Source of the DNA: an uncultured Rhodobacter sp.
Lineage (GTDB): Bacteria > Pseudomonadota > Alphaproteobacteria > Rhodobacterales > Rhodobacteraceae
DNA: 64,000 bases
Direction of reading: 5' to 3'
NCBI GenBank assembly: GCA_945952585.1
Contig: CAMFII010000005.1
Coordinates: 1-64,000 of the forward strand
The first letter of the stretch is position 1. Every line of letters begins with the position of its first letter. Shown here one piece after another: positions 18,106 to 26,360 of the stretch. The translations under genes and the position numbers were made by a program. The notes under the pieces are model-generated. The model saw nothing but the letters and a program-made list of their open reading frames with translations, had not been told where the DNA came from and made no database searches.

Positions 18106-18534
18106 ATGACCGACCCCAGCCCCGACGCGCTTCACCCCGTCGCCCGTGAGCAGCCCCCCTTCGCGCTGCATCTCGACATGCGGATCGTCTTCGCCGAGCC
18201 GCATCAGGTCGAGGCGGTGATGGAGGTGACACCCGCCCATATCAACCGCAACGGCGTGTTGCATGGCGGAGCGATCATGGCGCTGGCGGACAATGTGGGC
18301 GGGACGGGGGCCTTCATGAACCTGAAGCCGGGCGAGGGCACCACCACGATCGAAAGCAAGACGAACTTCTTCCGCGCGGTCCCGGCAGGGGACAAGGTGC
18401 GCGCGATTGCAGTGCCGCTACACCTCGGCCGCCGCACGCAGGTCTGGCAGACGACGATCCTGCGCGGCGATGGCAAGGTCGCGGCGCTGGTCACGCAGAC
18501 GCAGATGGTGCTGCCGCCCGGCGACCGGAGCTAG
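18106..18534 (+). CDS. PaaI-family hotdog thioesterase
   Basis: A 142-residue single hotdog domain. The motif NRNGVLHGGAIMALADNVGGTGA carries the HGG loop and the aspartate typical of PaaI-like acyl-CoA thioesterases. The ATG has AAAGGAG upstream. It ends converging with the DUF2177 gene, overlapping it by four bases. The substrate acyl-CoA is unknown. Confidence 0.85.
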   Translation: MTDPSPDALHPVAREQPPFALHLDMRIVFAEPHQVEAVMEVTPAHINRNGVLHGGAIMALADNVGGTGAFMNLKPGEGTTTIESKTNFFRAVPAGDKVRAIAVPLHLGRRTQVWQTTILRGDGKVAALVTQTQMVLPPGDRS

Positions 18535-18923
18535 GCCAGAGCCCGCTCGACCGCCACACCGGCGGCGGCGGCGATGGCGGTCAGCACGGTGCCCCAGGCC
18601 ATGTCGACGGCGACCATGGTCGGGCTCCAGCCCTTCATGATCGTCCAGCTTGTCAGTTCGTAGGTCCCATAGGCCATCGCGCCGAGGATCGCCGCCGTCA
18701 GCAGGACCGACCCGCCGCCTCGCAGCGCAGGCAATGAGACCAGCGCCAGGATGCCCGCCGGGTAGAGCAGGTAAAACAGGATCGCCGGCACGAGTTGCAG
18801 GTCCGGCGCCATGAGATCGGCGATGTGGCGCTTGAACAGGGGCTGCATCACATAGGTCAGCATCGCCGCATCGAGGGCGACAAAGACGGCCAGCGTGACG
18901 AGGTAAAGGCGGACAAGGGACAT
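18531..18923 (-). CDS. DUF2177-family membrane protein
   Basis: A 130-residue, four-span protein with the DUF2177 signature YELTSWTIMKGWSPTMVAVDMAWGTVLTA near the C-terminus (given here only as a landmark). The function of the family is not known to me. It runs convergent to the thioesterase gene, with overlapping ends. Confidence 0.75.
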   Translation of the reverse strand: MSLVRLYLVTLAVFVALDAAMLTYVMQPLFKRHIADLMAPDLQLVPAILFYLLYPAGILALVSLPALRGGGSVLLTAAILGAMAYGTYELTSWTIMKGWSPTMVAVDMAWGTVLTAIAAAAGVAVERALA

Positions 18924-18978
18924 GGGCGCTCTCCTGCGATCCGTGGCAGCTAGCGCGCCGGGCCGCTTCGGAAAGATG

Positions 18979-19007
18979 GCCCCGGCGCGAATGGGTCGCG
19001 CCGGGGC
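18979..19007 (-). terminator. 12-bp perfect hairpin between two minus-strand genes
   Basis: Arms 18979-18990 and 18996-19007 are perfectly complementary around a 5-base loop. On the minus strand the stem is followed by ATCTTTC. It lies eight bases after the stop of the 52-residue membrane peptide gene and so would end its transcript before the DUF2177 gene. Confidence 0.65.
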
Positions 19008-19014
19008 GTTTGGC

Positions 19015-19173
19015 CTAAAGCAGGCTGCCGAGCAGGACTATTCCGCCAAGTCCCACAGCCGTGATCAGCCAGTTGAGGATCAGTCGGGGCAGGGGAAGCG
19101 TTTCAGGCTCTCTGCCGGGATCGGGCGCGACGCCGCGGTCGCCCCGCGCGGGGTCGTTCGGTTCGTATGACAT
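19015..19173 (-). CDS. Small single-span membrane protein (52 residues)
   Basis: A short ORF from ATG at 19173 (with GGAGAA six bases upstream) to TAG at 19015. It encodes 52 residues: a charged, proline-rich N-terminus (MSYEPNDPARGDRG) and a C-terminal membrane segment from about residue 33 (LNWLITAVGLGGIVLLG). A good ribosome site and a hairpin directly after the stop support it as a real gene. The function is unknown. Confidence 0.6.
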   Translation of the reverse strand: MSYEPNDPARGDRGVAPDPGREPETLPLPRLILNWLITAVGLGGIVLLGSLL

Positions 19174-19227
19174 GCGTTTCTCCAGTCATGACAAGGGGAT
19201 GCCGCAGGGCCCACGGGGCCGCGACGT

Positions 19228-19596
19228 TCAGATGTCGATGGCAGGGAGAGGCGAAGGCGGTGCGCGGGCGCGACGATGGGCCGTGAAGCGCGCGGGTTCG
19301 GGTGACCAGACCGGCACGGTGGCCGCCGCCTCGACCCGCGTCGGCGCGAGCGGAGGCGCCGGCCGGTCGGGCAGGATCGCGACGAAGGGCCAGCGCGCGG
19401 CGTCGGCGGCCGCGGGCTTGACCGCGATCAGGCTGGGCTGGGTCGCGTAAAGCGCCGTGACGGGCGCGCGCAACGCCTCGACCTGCGTCTGCACCGGCCG
19501 GATCGGCGCGGTCTGGACGAGGCCCAGCAGCAGCAACCCGACCAGCCAGAGGCCGAACCAGTTGCGGACAGGAAGGAGGCGGCGAGCGCTGGCCAT
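19228..19596 (-). CDS. Hypothetical protein with N-terminal membrane anchor
   Basis: A 122-residue ORF from ATG at 19596 (CAGGG upstream) with one membrane segment near residues 12-32 (FGLWLVGLLLLGLVQ) and a proline/alanine/arginine-rich remainder. Codon usage fits the neighbours. I recognise no family. A spurious GC-rich ORF is still possible. Confidence 0.45.
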   Translation of the reverse strand: MASARRLLPVRNWFGLWLVGLLLLGLVQTAPIRPVQTQVEALRAPVTALYATQPSLIAVKPAAADAARWPFVAILPDRPAPPLAPTRVEAAATVPVWSPEPARFTAHRRARAPPSPLPAIDI

Positions 19597-19789
19597 GCGC
19601 CAGCCCTGCCGGATCACGGGGCCGGGGTCAAGTGTGGCGGGCAGGGTGGGCGATCAAGCCCCACGGTGGTTGGGCTCAGGTCGCGCGGGACCGCCGGGCG
19701 GGCGAAAGGCGCCGGCCCGACGGCTTGATGTTGAGGCCCGGCCAGGGGGCGCGGACCTGGCTGCTTCGAGATCTGCATCGGCAGGATGG

Positions 19790-19996
19790 TCAGCTGCCGT
19801 TCGCCTTGCTGCATTCGGTCGCAGGATTGAGGCCGGGATGAGCCGCGGCCCATTGGACGGCCTTGCTGTGGGTATTCACGTCACAGGCGCCGGTTGGCCC
19901 GCCTGTACCGGTCATGGACCCGGCAAAGGCAATCGTGGCAACAACGAGAACGGTGGCGGCGATGCCGGGAAACGCGAGATTGCTGGTCTTGGACAC
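19790..19996 (-). CDS. Small exported protein
   Basis: A 68-residue ORF starting at GTG 19996 with AGGAGG five bases upstream. It has a clear signal peptide (charged start, hydrophobic core GIAATVLVVATIAFA, cleavage near AFA/GS). The mature part has two cysteines (GACDVN and ECSK) that could form a disulfide in the periplasm. No family is recognised. Confidence 0.55.
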   Translation of the reverse strand: MSKTSNLAFPGIAATVLVVATIAFAGSMTGTGGPTGACDVNTHSKAVQWAAAHPGLNPATECSKANGS

Positions 19997-20300
19997 AGGA
20001 GCCTCCTACTGATTAACATACCGTGGGATCACCATACCTCCCCGCGCCGCGCTGTTCCGAATGAAACATCGCTTCGGAGGCCGGGGTTGTGGGGCGTCCG
20101 GACCCGCACCACGCAAGCCGAGAGCGGGGAGACGGGTGACAGAGGACAGGCAGGAACCTTCCAACGGACGGTTTCCCGGTGCGATTGCCCGGAGGCGTAA
20201 GCCGCAGGGCAAAGGGGGTGAGGCCTGCTTTGACTGGGGTCAAATCAGGCGGGGTCCCCAAATCGGGCAGGGTCCGCAATGAATGCGCACCCTACGCATG
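19997..20300. other. Intergenic stretch, no gene supported
   Basis: About 300 bases of high-GC DNA between the small exported protein and the AT-richer cassette. ORFs here lack ribosome sites and coding character. It ends abruptly where AT content rises near 20284, which may mark the left boundary of the RusA/HEPN insertion. Confidence 0.5.
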
Positions 20301-20936
20301 TTAAATGTCCTTCATTTCTGGATGAAACCGCCGAAGGATAGAAAACAATTGACGAATTTGTCTGTCTGCGACTCCATCAGAGAAATCGCCATGAACGTAT
20401 TTGTTCCTCAGATCTTTCAATTCTCTCAACGTGTCCGCCTCGGTAGGCGTAATTGTTCCGTCCATCGCGAGGAGTTCAATAATTCGCCCTGGAGTTTGCG
20501 CTAATCTAAACTCTTCTGGCATTAGTCGCCGGGCACTTGCCTCAAGGCAAGCCCATGCTACTAACAAGGCGGGCATCCCGTGCGATTTATTATACAACTC
20601 AATAGCGCGAAAAATCTCATCGACGATCTGACGGTCCTCCTGAGGCTTTATTCCGTCGCTCTCCAATGAATTCAGAATGAAGACCTTCCGCCCCCATTCT
20701 GGATTATGCTCAAGGAATTTAGATACTTTTTTATGATCTAGTGCGCGCGGTTCTCCTGATGTTTTCATCTCAACAAGAATTTTTTCTCCATCCTTGATCG
20801 CAATTGCGTCTGGAAAGTATCCGGCGAGTTCCAGAGGCAGAAGTTTTGCGCTTGGCTCTAAAATTACTTCGTAGCCATCTGCGACTAGCTCGTTTCTTAC
20901 TATGGTCAACAGCTCACGCTCTGATTGTCGCGGCAT
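20301..20936 (-). CDS. PD-(D/E)XK nuclease-like plus HEPN domain protein
   Basis: A 211-residue protein from ATG 20936 (a GTG at 20939 is also possible). The N-terminal half looks like a PD-(D/E)XK core: FPDAIAIKDGEKILVEMKT with D43, E56 and K58. The C-terminal half looks like HEPN: helix LLVAWACLEASARRL, then the ribonuclease motif RNKYVH (R177-N4-H182). HEPN domains with R-x4-6-H are typically RNases in toxin and defence systems. It overlaps the upstream RusA-like gene by one base (TGATG). Base composition is clearly lower in GC than the flanking genes, which indicates transfer. No exact named family is recognised. Confidence 0.7.
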   Translation of the reverse strand: MPRQSERELLTIVRNELVADGYEVILEPSAKLLPLELAGYFPDAIAIKDGEKILVEMKTSGEPRALDHKKVSKFLEHNPEWGRKVFILNSLESDGIKPQEDRQIVDEIFRAIELYNKSHGMPALLVAWACLEASARRLMPEEFRLAQTPGRIIELLAMDGTITPTEADTLRELKDLRNKYVHGDFSDGVADRQIRQLFSILRRFHPEMKDI

Positions 20937-21382
20937 CACACCATTCCTTGGTAAGGGTCATCGTAGATCGCAACATAAACTACAGGCGGGTGAAGGCTTA
21001 AGGCGCCGAGAACTTCGTCCGTTGGATCGGATAGTCTTGCGAGCATGTTTGGCCTGAATCGCCGAACAATCACGGATTCCACTTGAGAGTCATCTTGCAT
21101 GATGCTCGGCACCATTGCATCGAGAATTAATTTAACGCAGTTATCTACATCTCCAGTCGCGTCTTCGGTTGCAAAATAGTATATGACAACAGTGAGAAGT
21201 TCGGAGGTAGCAAAACACGCGGGATCAACCTTTTCTCTACAGCCTGCGAGTACGCGTGCCTTCCATTCCTCACGGGCATTTGCATTCTTGGTTTGGATCG
21301 ATACGGGAGTGCCCCTAACAACAAACTCAAGGGAAAATCGTATTTCAACAGTGTCAATCAGCAACGAGTCGACGTCATTCAC
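20936..21382 (-). CDS. RusA-family Holliday junction resolvase-like protein
   Basis: A 148-residue protein with the RusA core: DATGDVDNCVKLILDAM (D78, D80, N81, D88) and a following QDDSQVESV, matching the metal-binding aspartates and D-D-S-Q strand of RusA enzymes. RusA resolves four-way junctions and is usually phage-borne. It starts at a GTG overlapping the parE stop (GTGA), using a GGAGGAG that lies inside the end of parE. It is therefore coupled to parE translation. It is AT-rich relative to parE. Confidence 0.75.
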   Translation of the reverse strand: MNDVDSLLIDTVEIRFSLEFVVRGTPVSIQTKNANAREEWKARVLAGCREKVDPACFATSELLTVVIYYFATEDATGDVDNCVKLILDAMVPSIMQDDSQVESVIVRRFRPNMLARLSDPTDEVLGALSLHPPVVYVAIYDDPYQGMV

Positions 21383-23346
21383 ACATCCAACTCCTCCACG
21401 AACCTCGCGTTCTCGGAGATATACTGGAACCGCAGTTCCGGCTTCTTGCCCATCAGCCGCTCGACGAGGTCGCCGGTCTCGCCCGGTTCGTCCTCGTGGA
21501 CCGTCACCCGGATCAGCTTGCGGGTCGCGGGGTTCATGGTGGTGTCCTTCAGGTCCTTGGCGTCCATCTCGCCCAGGCCCTTGAAGCGCTGGACGTCGAT
21601 CTTGCCCTTGCCGCCCAGACCCGTCTCCAGCATCCGCTCCTTCTCGGCGTCATCCTGCACATAAATGCGCTTGGCCCCTTGCGTCAGGCGATAGAGGGGC
21701 GGGCAGGCGAGGTAGAGGTGCCCCTTGTCGATCATCGGCCGCATCTGGGTGAAGAAGAACGTCATCAGGAGCGAGGCGATATGGGCGCCGTCCACGTCGG
21801 CGTCGGTCATGATGATGACCTTGTCATAGCGCAGGTCGTCGACGTTGAACTTCGTTCCCATCGACACGCCAAGCGCCTGGCAGAGATCGTTGATCTCCTG
21901 GTTGGCGCCCATCTTTCCGCTCGCCGCGCCGAGCACGTTCAGGATCTTGCCCCTGAGCGGCAGCAGCGCCTGGTTGGTCCGGTCGCGCGCCATCTTGGCG
22001 CTGCCGCCTGCGCTGTCGCCCTCGACGATGAAAAGCTCGGTCCCGTCGCGGTTGGTGGCCGAGCAATCGACCAGCTTGCCCGGCAGGCGCAGCTTCTTCG
22101 TCGCGGTCTTGCGCTGCGTCTCCTTCTCCTGCTTGCGGCGCAGGCGTTCCTCGGCCCTGAGCACGAGGAAGTCGAGGATCGCCCCGGCCGATTTGGTGTC
22201 GGACGCCAGCCAGTTGTCGAAATGGTCGCGCACAGCGTTCTCGACCCACCTTGCGGCTTCCTCGGTCGAAAGCCGGTCCTTGGTCTGGCCGACGAAGGAC
22301 GGCTCGCGGATGAAGACCGAGATCAGCGCACAGCCGCCTGTCAGCATATCGTCGCGGGTGATGAGTTCGGCCTTGCGGTTCTTGGCGAGCTCGCCATAGG
22401 CGCGGATACCCTTCAGGATCGCCGCCCAGAACCCCGCCTCATGTGTGCCGCCCTCGGGCGTGGGAACCGTGTTGCAGTAGGACTGGATCGAGCCGTCGCG
22501 CACCGGCGACCAGTTGATCGCCCATTCGACCGAACCGGGGAGGTTGTATTTCTCCTGGAAGCTGACCTTCCCGGCGAAAGGACGGTCTGCATACGTCACG
22601 GCGCCAGTCAGCTGTTCGTTCAGGTAATCGGCCAGCCCGCCAGGGAAGTGGAACACCGCCTCTTGCGGCATGTCGCCATCGGGGATCGCCGATTTCCAGC
22701 GGATCTCGACGCCGGAGAACAGGTAGGCTTTCGACCGCGCCATCCGGAACAGCCGGGACGGCTTGAACTGGAGATGGCCGAAGATCTCGGGGTCGGGGTG
22801 GAAAGTGACGGTGGTGCCGCGGCGGTTCGGGGCCGGGCCGATCTTGACCAGCGGCGCCTTCGGCACGCCGCGGCTGAACTCCTGCATGTAAAGCTCGCGG
22901 TTGCGCGCCACCTCGATCCGCAGCAGGTCGGAGAGCGCGTTCACCACCGACGAGCCAACGCCGTTCAGGCCGCCGGATGTCGAATAGGCCTTGTTCGAGA
23001 ACTTGCCGCCGGCATGGAGCGTACAGAGGATCACCTCGACCGCGGATTTGCCGGGAAACTTCGGATGCGGATCGATCGGCATGCCGCGGCCGTTGTCGCG
23101 AATGGTGACGGAGAAATCCGCCAGCAACTCCACCTCGATGCGGTTGGCGTGCCCCGCCACCGCCTCGTCCATCGCGTTGTCGAGGATCTCGGCCACGAGG
23201 TGATGCAGCGCCCGCTCATCGGTGCCGCCGATATACATGCCGGGGCGCTTGCGGACGGGTTCCAGCCCCTCGAGCACCTCGATCGAGGAGGCGTCGTAGC
23301 TTTCGGCCGCGCCGGACAGAAGATCGGCAGAGGTGTCTTGGGCCAT
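21379..23346 (-). CDS. parE: DNA topoisomerase IV subunit B
   Basis: A 655-residue type IIA topoisomerase ATPase subunit, which with ParC decatenates daughter chromosomes. It has the GHKL ATPase motifs EILDNAMDEA and DNGRGMPI, the transducer region, the TOPRIM motifs EGDSAGGSAK and DADVDGAHI, and the C-terminal RFKGLGEM. The ATG at 23346 (MAQDTSADLL) is preferred over a further upstream start. Its last codons carry the ribosome site for the overlapping RusA-like gene. Confidence 0.95.
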   Translation of the reverse strand: MAQDTSADLLSGAAESYDASSIEVLEGLEPVRKRPGMYIGGTDERALHHLVAEILDNAMDEAVAGHANRIEVELLADFSVTIRDNGRGMPIDPHPKFPGKSAVEVILCTLHAGGKFSNKAYSTSGGLNGVGSSVVNALSDLLRIEVARNRELYMQEFSRGVPKAPLVKIGPAPNRRGTTVTFHPDPEIFGHLQFKPSRLFRMARSKAYLFSGVEIRWKSAIPDGDMPQEAVFHFPGGLADYLNEQLTGAVTYADRPFAGKVSFQEKYNLPGSVEWAINWSPVRDGSIQSYCNTVPTPEGGTHEAGFWAAILKGIRAYGELAKNRKAELITRDDMLTGGCALISVFIREPSFVGQTKDRLSTEEAARWVENAVRDHFDNWLASDTKSAGAILDFLVLRAEERLRRKQEKETQRKTATKKLRLPGKLVDCSATNRDGTELFIVEGDSAGGSAKMARDRTNQALLPLRGKILNVLGAASGKMGANQEINDLCQALGVSMGTKFNVDDLRYDKVIIMTDADVDGAHIASLLMTFFFTQMRPMIDKGHLYLACPPLYRLTQGAKRIYVQDDAEKERMLETGLGGKGKIDVQRFKGLGEMDAKDLKDTTMNPATRKLIRVTVHEDEPGETGDLVERLMGKKPELRFQYISENARFVEELDV

Positions 23347-23660
23347 GGGATGCTCGATTCTTTTTTCTTGGATTGGCGCAGGATTAGACCATCGCTCGGG
23401 GCCGGGACGCAAGATGTGGGGCTCAGCTGCGCTGCGGGGAAGAAGACAGGCGAAGAGGGAGCGGCGGACGTTCGCTCTGTCCGGGCTTCGGTCCGTGGGG
23501 CGGATTACGCGATTATCGGCGGACCGCTCAAAATTGGGGCGGTTTGAAAAAGTCTAGTTCTCAAATGGAAACAATCCGTTGCGGGCAATTGTGTTGAAAC
23601 TGTGACAAAATCATGGAATTCCCACGCCTTGTTACGCAGGACGTTTTGGGGACGAATACG

Positions 23661-24416
23661 ATGCGTGGAATGAAGACGATTGCCGGTGCGGTGGCGTTTG
23701 CCCTGCTGGGCTTTGGAGCCCAGGCAGCGACCGTTTCGGTCGATGTACATGACCTGAGCGAGTACGCCAGCCTGACAGCAGGCTGGAAGAACGCGATTTC
23801 CGAAGACTTCGAGACACTTGGCGCGGCCGGCGGCCGGCGCGAGGTCGGAGTGCTGGATACCGCTGTCGGGAGTTTCACGACCCTCGGCGGCAAGGGGACG
23901 GGAGGGACCGTCACCGACAAGAAGAACAACACCACCGTCAAGAACACCGGCACGAAGTTGGCGCTGCGGGATGGCACGGTCTACGGCCGGACCAACATCG
24001 CCCCGGCGGGCGGCAAGTGGTTCCTCGACAGCAACGATACCTTCGGCATGGTCTGGAACGTTGCGCTGGCTGGCGGTCACGCTTTCAACAAGCTGATCTT
24101 CGCGCTGACCGATGCCTCGGACGAGGGCGCCTATCTGCGCGTGACGGTCGACGGCGTGGTGCAGGAAATCCTGTCGAAGCTCAAGAACGGCACGACCAAG
24201 CTGTTCGTCATCGACTTCGGCGGCCCGGTCCACTCGGCCAAGATCGAACTTGGCAACTATACAAAGTCGACCGGCGGCAAGCAGAAGACGAATGACGGCT
24301 TCTCTGTCGACGCGATCCAGGTCGCCCCGGTTCCGCTGCCCGCAGGCCTCGTCCTGCTCGGTTCGGCGGTCGCTGGCTTTGGCGTTATCGGTCGCCGTCG
24401 GGCCCGGATGGCCTGA
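23661..24416 (+). CDS. VPLPA-CTERM sorted surface/exported protein
   Basis: A 251-residue protein with a signal peptide (TIAGAVAFALLGFGAQA) and a C-terminal sorting tripartite: VPLPAG, a membrane segment (LVLLGSAVAGFGVI) and an arginine-rich end (GRRRARMA). This is the VPLPA variant of PEP-CTERM signals, recognised by exosortase-type enzymes. The middle is threonine/glycine-rich and resembles secreted beta-sandwich proteins. No exosortase gene is in the window. Likely surface or matrix associated. Confidence 0.82.
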   Translation: MRGMKTIAGAVAFALLGFGAQAATVSVDVHDLSEYASLTAGWKNAISEDFETLGAAGGRREVGVLDTAVGSFTTLGGKGTGGTVTDKKNNTTVKNTGTKLALRDGTVYGRTNIAPAGGKWFLDSNDTFGMVWNVALAGGHAFNKLIFALTDASDEGAYLRVTVDGVVQEILSKLKNGTTKLFVIDFGGPVHSAKIELGNYTKSTGGKQKTNDGFSVDAIQVAPVPLPAGLVLLGSAVAGFGVIGRRRARMA

Positions 24417-24437
24417 TCGGCAAGATATCCAAATGCG

Positions 24438-24463
24438 AACGCCCCGGCTCAGCCCGGGGCGTT
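24438..24463 (+). terminator. Bidirectional terminator between VPLPA-CTERM gene and GST
   Basis: A 10-bp perfect stem (24438-24447 with 24454-24463) encloses a 6-base loop and is followed by TGTCATTTC. It lies between convergent genes 22 bases after one stop and 20 before the other. Confidence 0.75.
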
Positions 24464-24482
24464 TGTCATTTCGGGCCGACGA

Positions 24483-25142
24483 TCAGGCCGGTTCGGCCAA
24501 CCGGGCCTCCCACATCGCCTTGAAGGCCGGGCGGGCCTGACAACGTGCGAGCCAGTCCGACACCTTCGGGAATTCCGCCATGAGGGCGGCGTGGGCGCTT
24601 GCATAGCGCACGCATTCGGCCACGCAGATATCTGTCGCGGTAAAGCGGTTTCCGATCAGCCAGTCCCGGTTGGCGAGATAGCTTTCGAGCCGCGCAAAGG
24701 GGCGGCGCAAGTCCGTCATCGCCTTCTCGATCTCTGCTTTGCCCTCGGGTGTCGTGGCCCGGTTCTGGGCATAGGCGTACGAGATCACCAGGGCTGGCGC
24801 CTCGATCGAGGTGGCAGCGAACAGCGCCCATTGCAGCGACAGGGAATCCTCCATCCCGTCGAGCGCCCCCAGATCGCCGCCGTAGCGGCGCGCAAGGTAC
24901 AGGGTGATGGCCATCGACTCGGTCAGCAGGAAGCCGTCATCGTCCATCGCGGGGATCTGGCCTTGCGGATTGATGGCCAGGAACGCCTCGGACGCGGTGT
25001 TCACCGGCGCATCCGACGCCGCCGCATTGGGCAGCCGGTACGCCTGGATCACCGGAACGTGTCGGAAGGGTGTGCCGGTCTCGTGGAGCAGCCACAGAGG
25101 GCGGGTCGCGCGCGACCGGTAGCAGCCATAGATCGTTAGCAT
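24483..25142 (-). CDS. Glutathione S-transferase family protein
   Basis: A 219-residue GST. The thioredoxin-like N-domain shows NPQGQIPAMDDDGFLLTESMAITLYLARRYG (glutathione-binding proline and ES) and the helical C-domain shows NRDWLIGNRFTATDICVAEC. The ATG at 25142 gives the standard length. The electrophilic substrate is unknown. Confidence 0.88.
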   Translation of the reverse strand: MLTIYGCYRSRATRPLWLLHETGTPFRHVPVIQAYRLPNAAASDAPVNTASEAFLAINPQGQIPAMDDDGFLLTESMAITLYLARRYGGDLGALDGMEDSLSLQWALFAATSIEAPALVISYAYAQNRATTPEGKAEIEKAMTDLRRPFARLESYLANRDWLIGNRFTATDICVAECVRYASAHAALMAEFPKVSDWLARCQARPAFKAMWEARLAEPA

Positions 25143-25232
25143 CGTGGAGGGCCTCCGGTGAATGTCGGCGCGACAGTAGCCAGCCCGGCCTGTTGCGAAA
25201 AGGCCCCAAACGTCCTGCCACATGAAGGTTTT

Positions 25233-25246
25233 TTGACATCGGTCAA
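25233..25246 (+). promoter_or_regulatory. FNR-like palindrome upstream of second PPK2
   Basis: TTGACATCGGTCAA is a perfect 5-4-5 palindrome closely matching FNR/FnrL sites (TTGAT-N4-ATCAA, with TTGAC half-sites also known). It lies 60 bases before the PPK2 start, where an activator of the FNR/CRP family could act. Oxygen- or nitric-oxide-linked control is an inference. Confidence 0.6.
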
Positions 25247-25305
25247 AGTGGACATCTTTGCCATGCGAAAGACTCGGCAAATTCCAGTTCAAGGAGAATT
25301 GCCGC

Positions 25306-26271
25306 ATGGAAGACATCGCTGCCAACACGACTGTCGCTGCCCCTGGGACAACTGCCGTTCTGCCCGACCACGACCCGGATGCCGCCGTCCCGGGCGCGCC
25401 GCGGAGTTTTCCGAAACTTGAAGCCGATACAGTGCGGACCGCCTTCGAGAGCGGTCATTATCCCTATCCCCGGCCGATGGGCGTCAAGGTCTATGAAGCC
25501 GAGAAGATGAAGCTCCAGGCCGAGCTTCTGAAGGTGCAGATCTGGGCGCAGGAAACCGGCCAGAAGTTCGTCATCCTGTTCGAGGGCCGCGATGCCGCTG
25601 GCAAGGGCGGCACGATCAAGCGCTACATGGAGCATCTGAACCCTCGCTATGCCCGCGTCGTCGCGCTGACCAAGCCGGGCGAGAAGGAAAAGGGCCAGTG
25701 GTTCTTCCAGCGCTACATCGAGCATCTGCCGACTTCGGGCGAAATGGTGTTCTACGACCGCTCCTGGTACAACCGCGCTGGCGTCGAGCGGGTCATGGGT
25801 TTCTGCTCGCCTTCCGAATATCTCGAATTCATGCGTCAGGCCCCCGAATTCGAGCGGATGCTCGTGCGGTCCGACATCCGACTTTACAAATACTGGTTCT
25901 CGGTCACCCGAGAGGAACAGCGCAAGCGCTTCCTCGCCCGCGAGACCGATCCGCTGAAGCGCTGGAAGCTGTCGCCGATCGACAAGGCCAGCCTTGACCG
26001 GTGGGATGCCTATACCGAGGCGAAAGAGGCGATGTTCTTCTACACCGATACCGCCGACGCGCCCTGGACCATTGTCAAGTCGAACGACAAGAAGCGCGCG
26101 CGGCTGAACTGCATGCGGCATTTCCTGTCCTCGCTCGACTATCCGGAAAAGGACCTGTCGGTCGTCCAGTCGCCCGATCCGTTGATTGTCGGCCGGGCCA
26201 GCCAGGTCATCGGCGGTGCGGCAGGCCACATCCTTCAGTCCGCGACCCCGCCGGATCTCCGTCGCGGCTGA
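25306..26271 (+). CDS. ppk2: Polyphosphate kinase 2 family protein (copy 2)
   Basis: A 321-residue PPK2 with FEGRDAAGKGGTIKRYMEHLN (Walker A) and MVFYDRSWYNRAGVERVMGFCSP, plus SPIDKASLDRWDAYTEAKEAMF. It has about 50 more N-terminal residues than the copy at 11650. The ATG at 25306 follows AAGGAG. It stands alone behind an FNR-like palindrome. It makes nucleotides from polyphosphate or the reverse; the direction cannot be read from sequence. Confidence 0.92.
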   Translation: MEDIAANTTVAAPGTTAVLPDHDPDAAVPGAPRSFPKLEADTVRTAFESGHYPYPRPMGVKVYEAEKMKLQAELLKVQIWAQETGQKFVILFEGRDAAGKGGTIKRYMEHLNPRYARVVALTKPGEKEKGQWFFQRYIEHLPTSGEMVFYDRSWYNRAGVERVMGFCSPSEYLEFMRQAPEFERMLVRSDIRLYKYWFSVTREEQRKRFLARETDPLKRWKLSPIDKASLDRWDAYTEAKEAMFFYTDTADAPWTIVKSNDKKRARLNCMRHFLSSLDYPEKDLSVVQSPDPLIVGRASQVIGGAAGHILQSATPPDLRRG

Positions 26272-26360
26272 CACGAGGTCTTGATGAAGTCCGGGCCAGC
26301 GGTGGCTGGCCCGAAGGCCGCACCACGGCTAGTCTCCGCCGGCTACGACGGGGACTCACG

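Noticed and set aside
21496-23547. Very long open frame antisense to parE (683 codons)
   Set aside because: A composition shadow of parE. No ribosome site and the opposite frame has all topoisomerase motifs.
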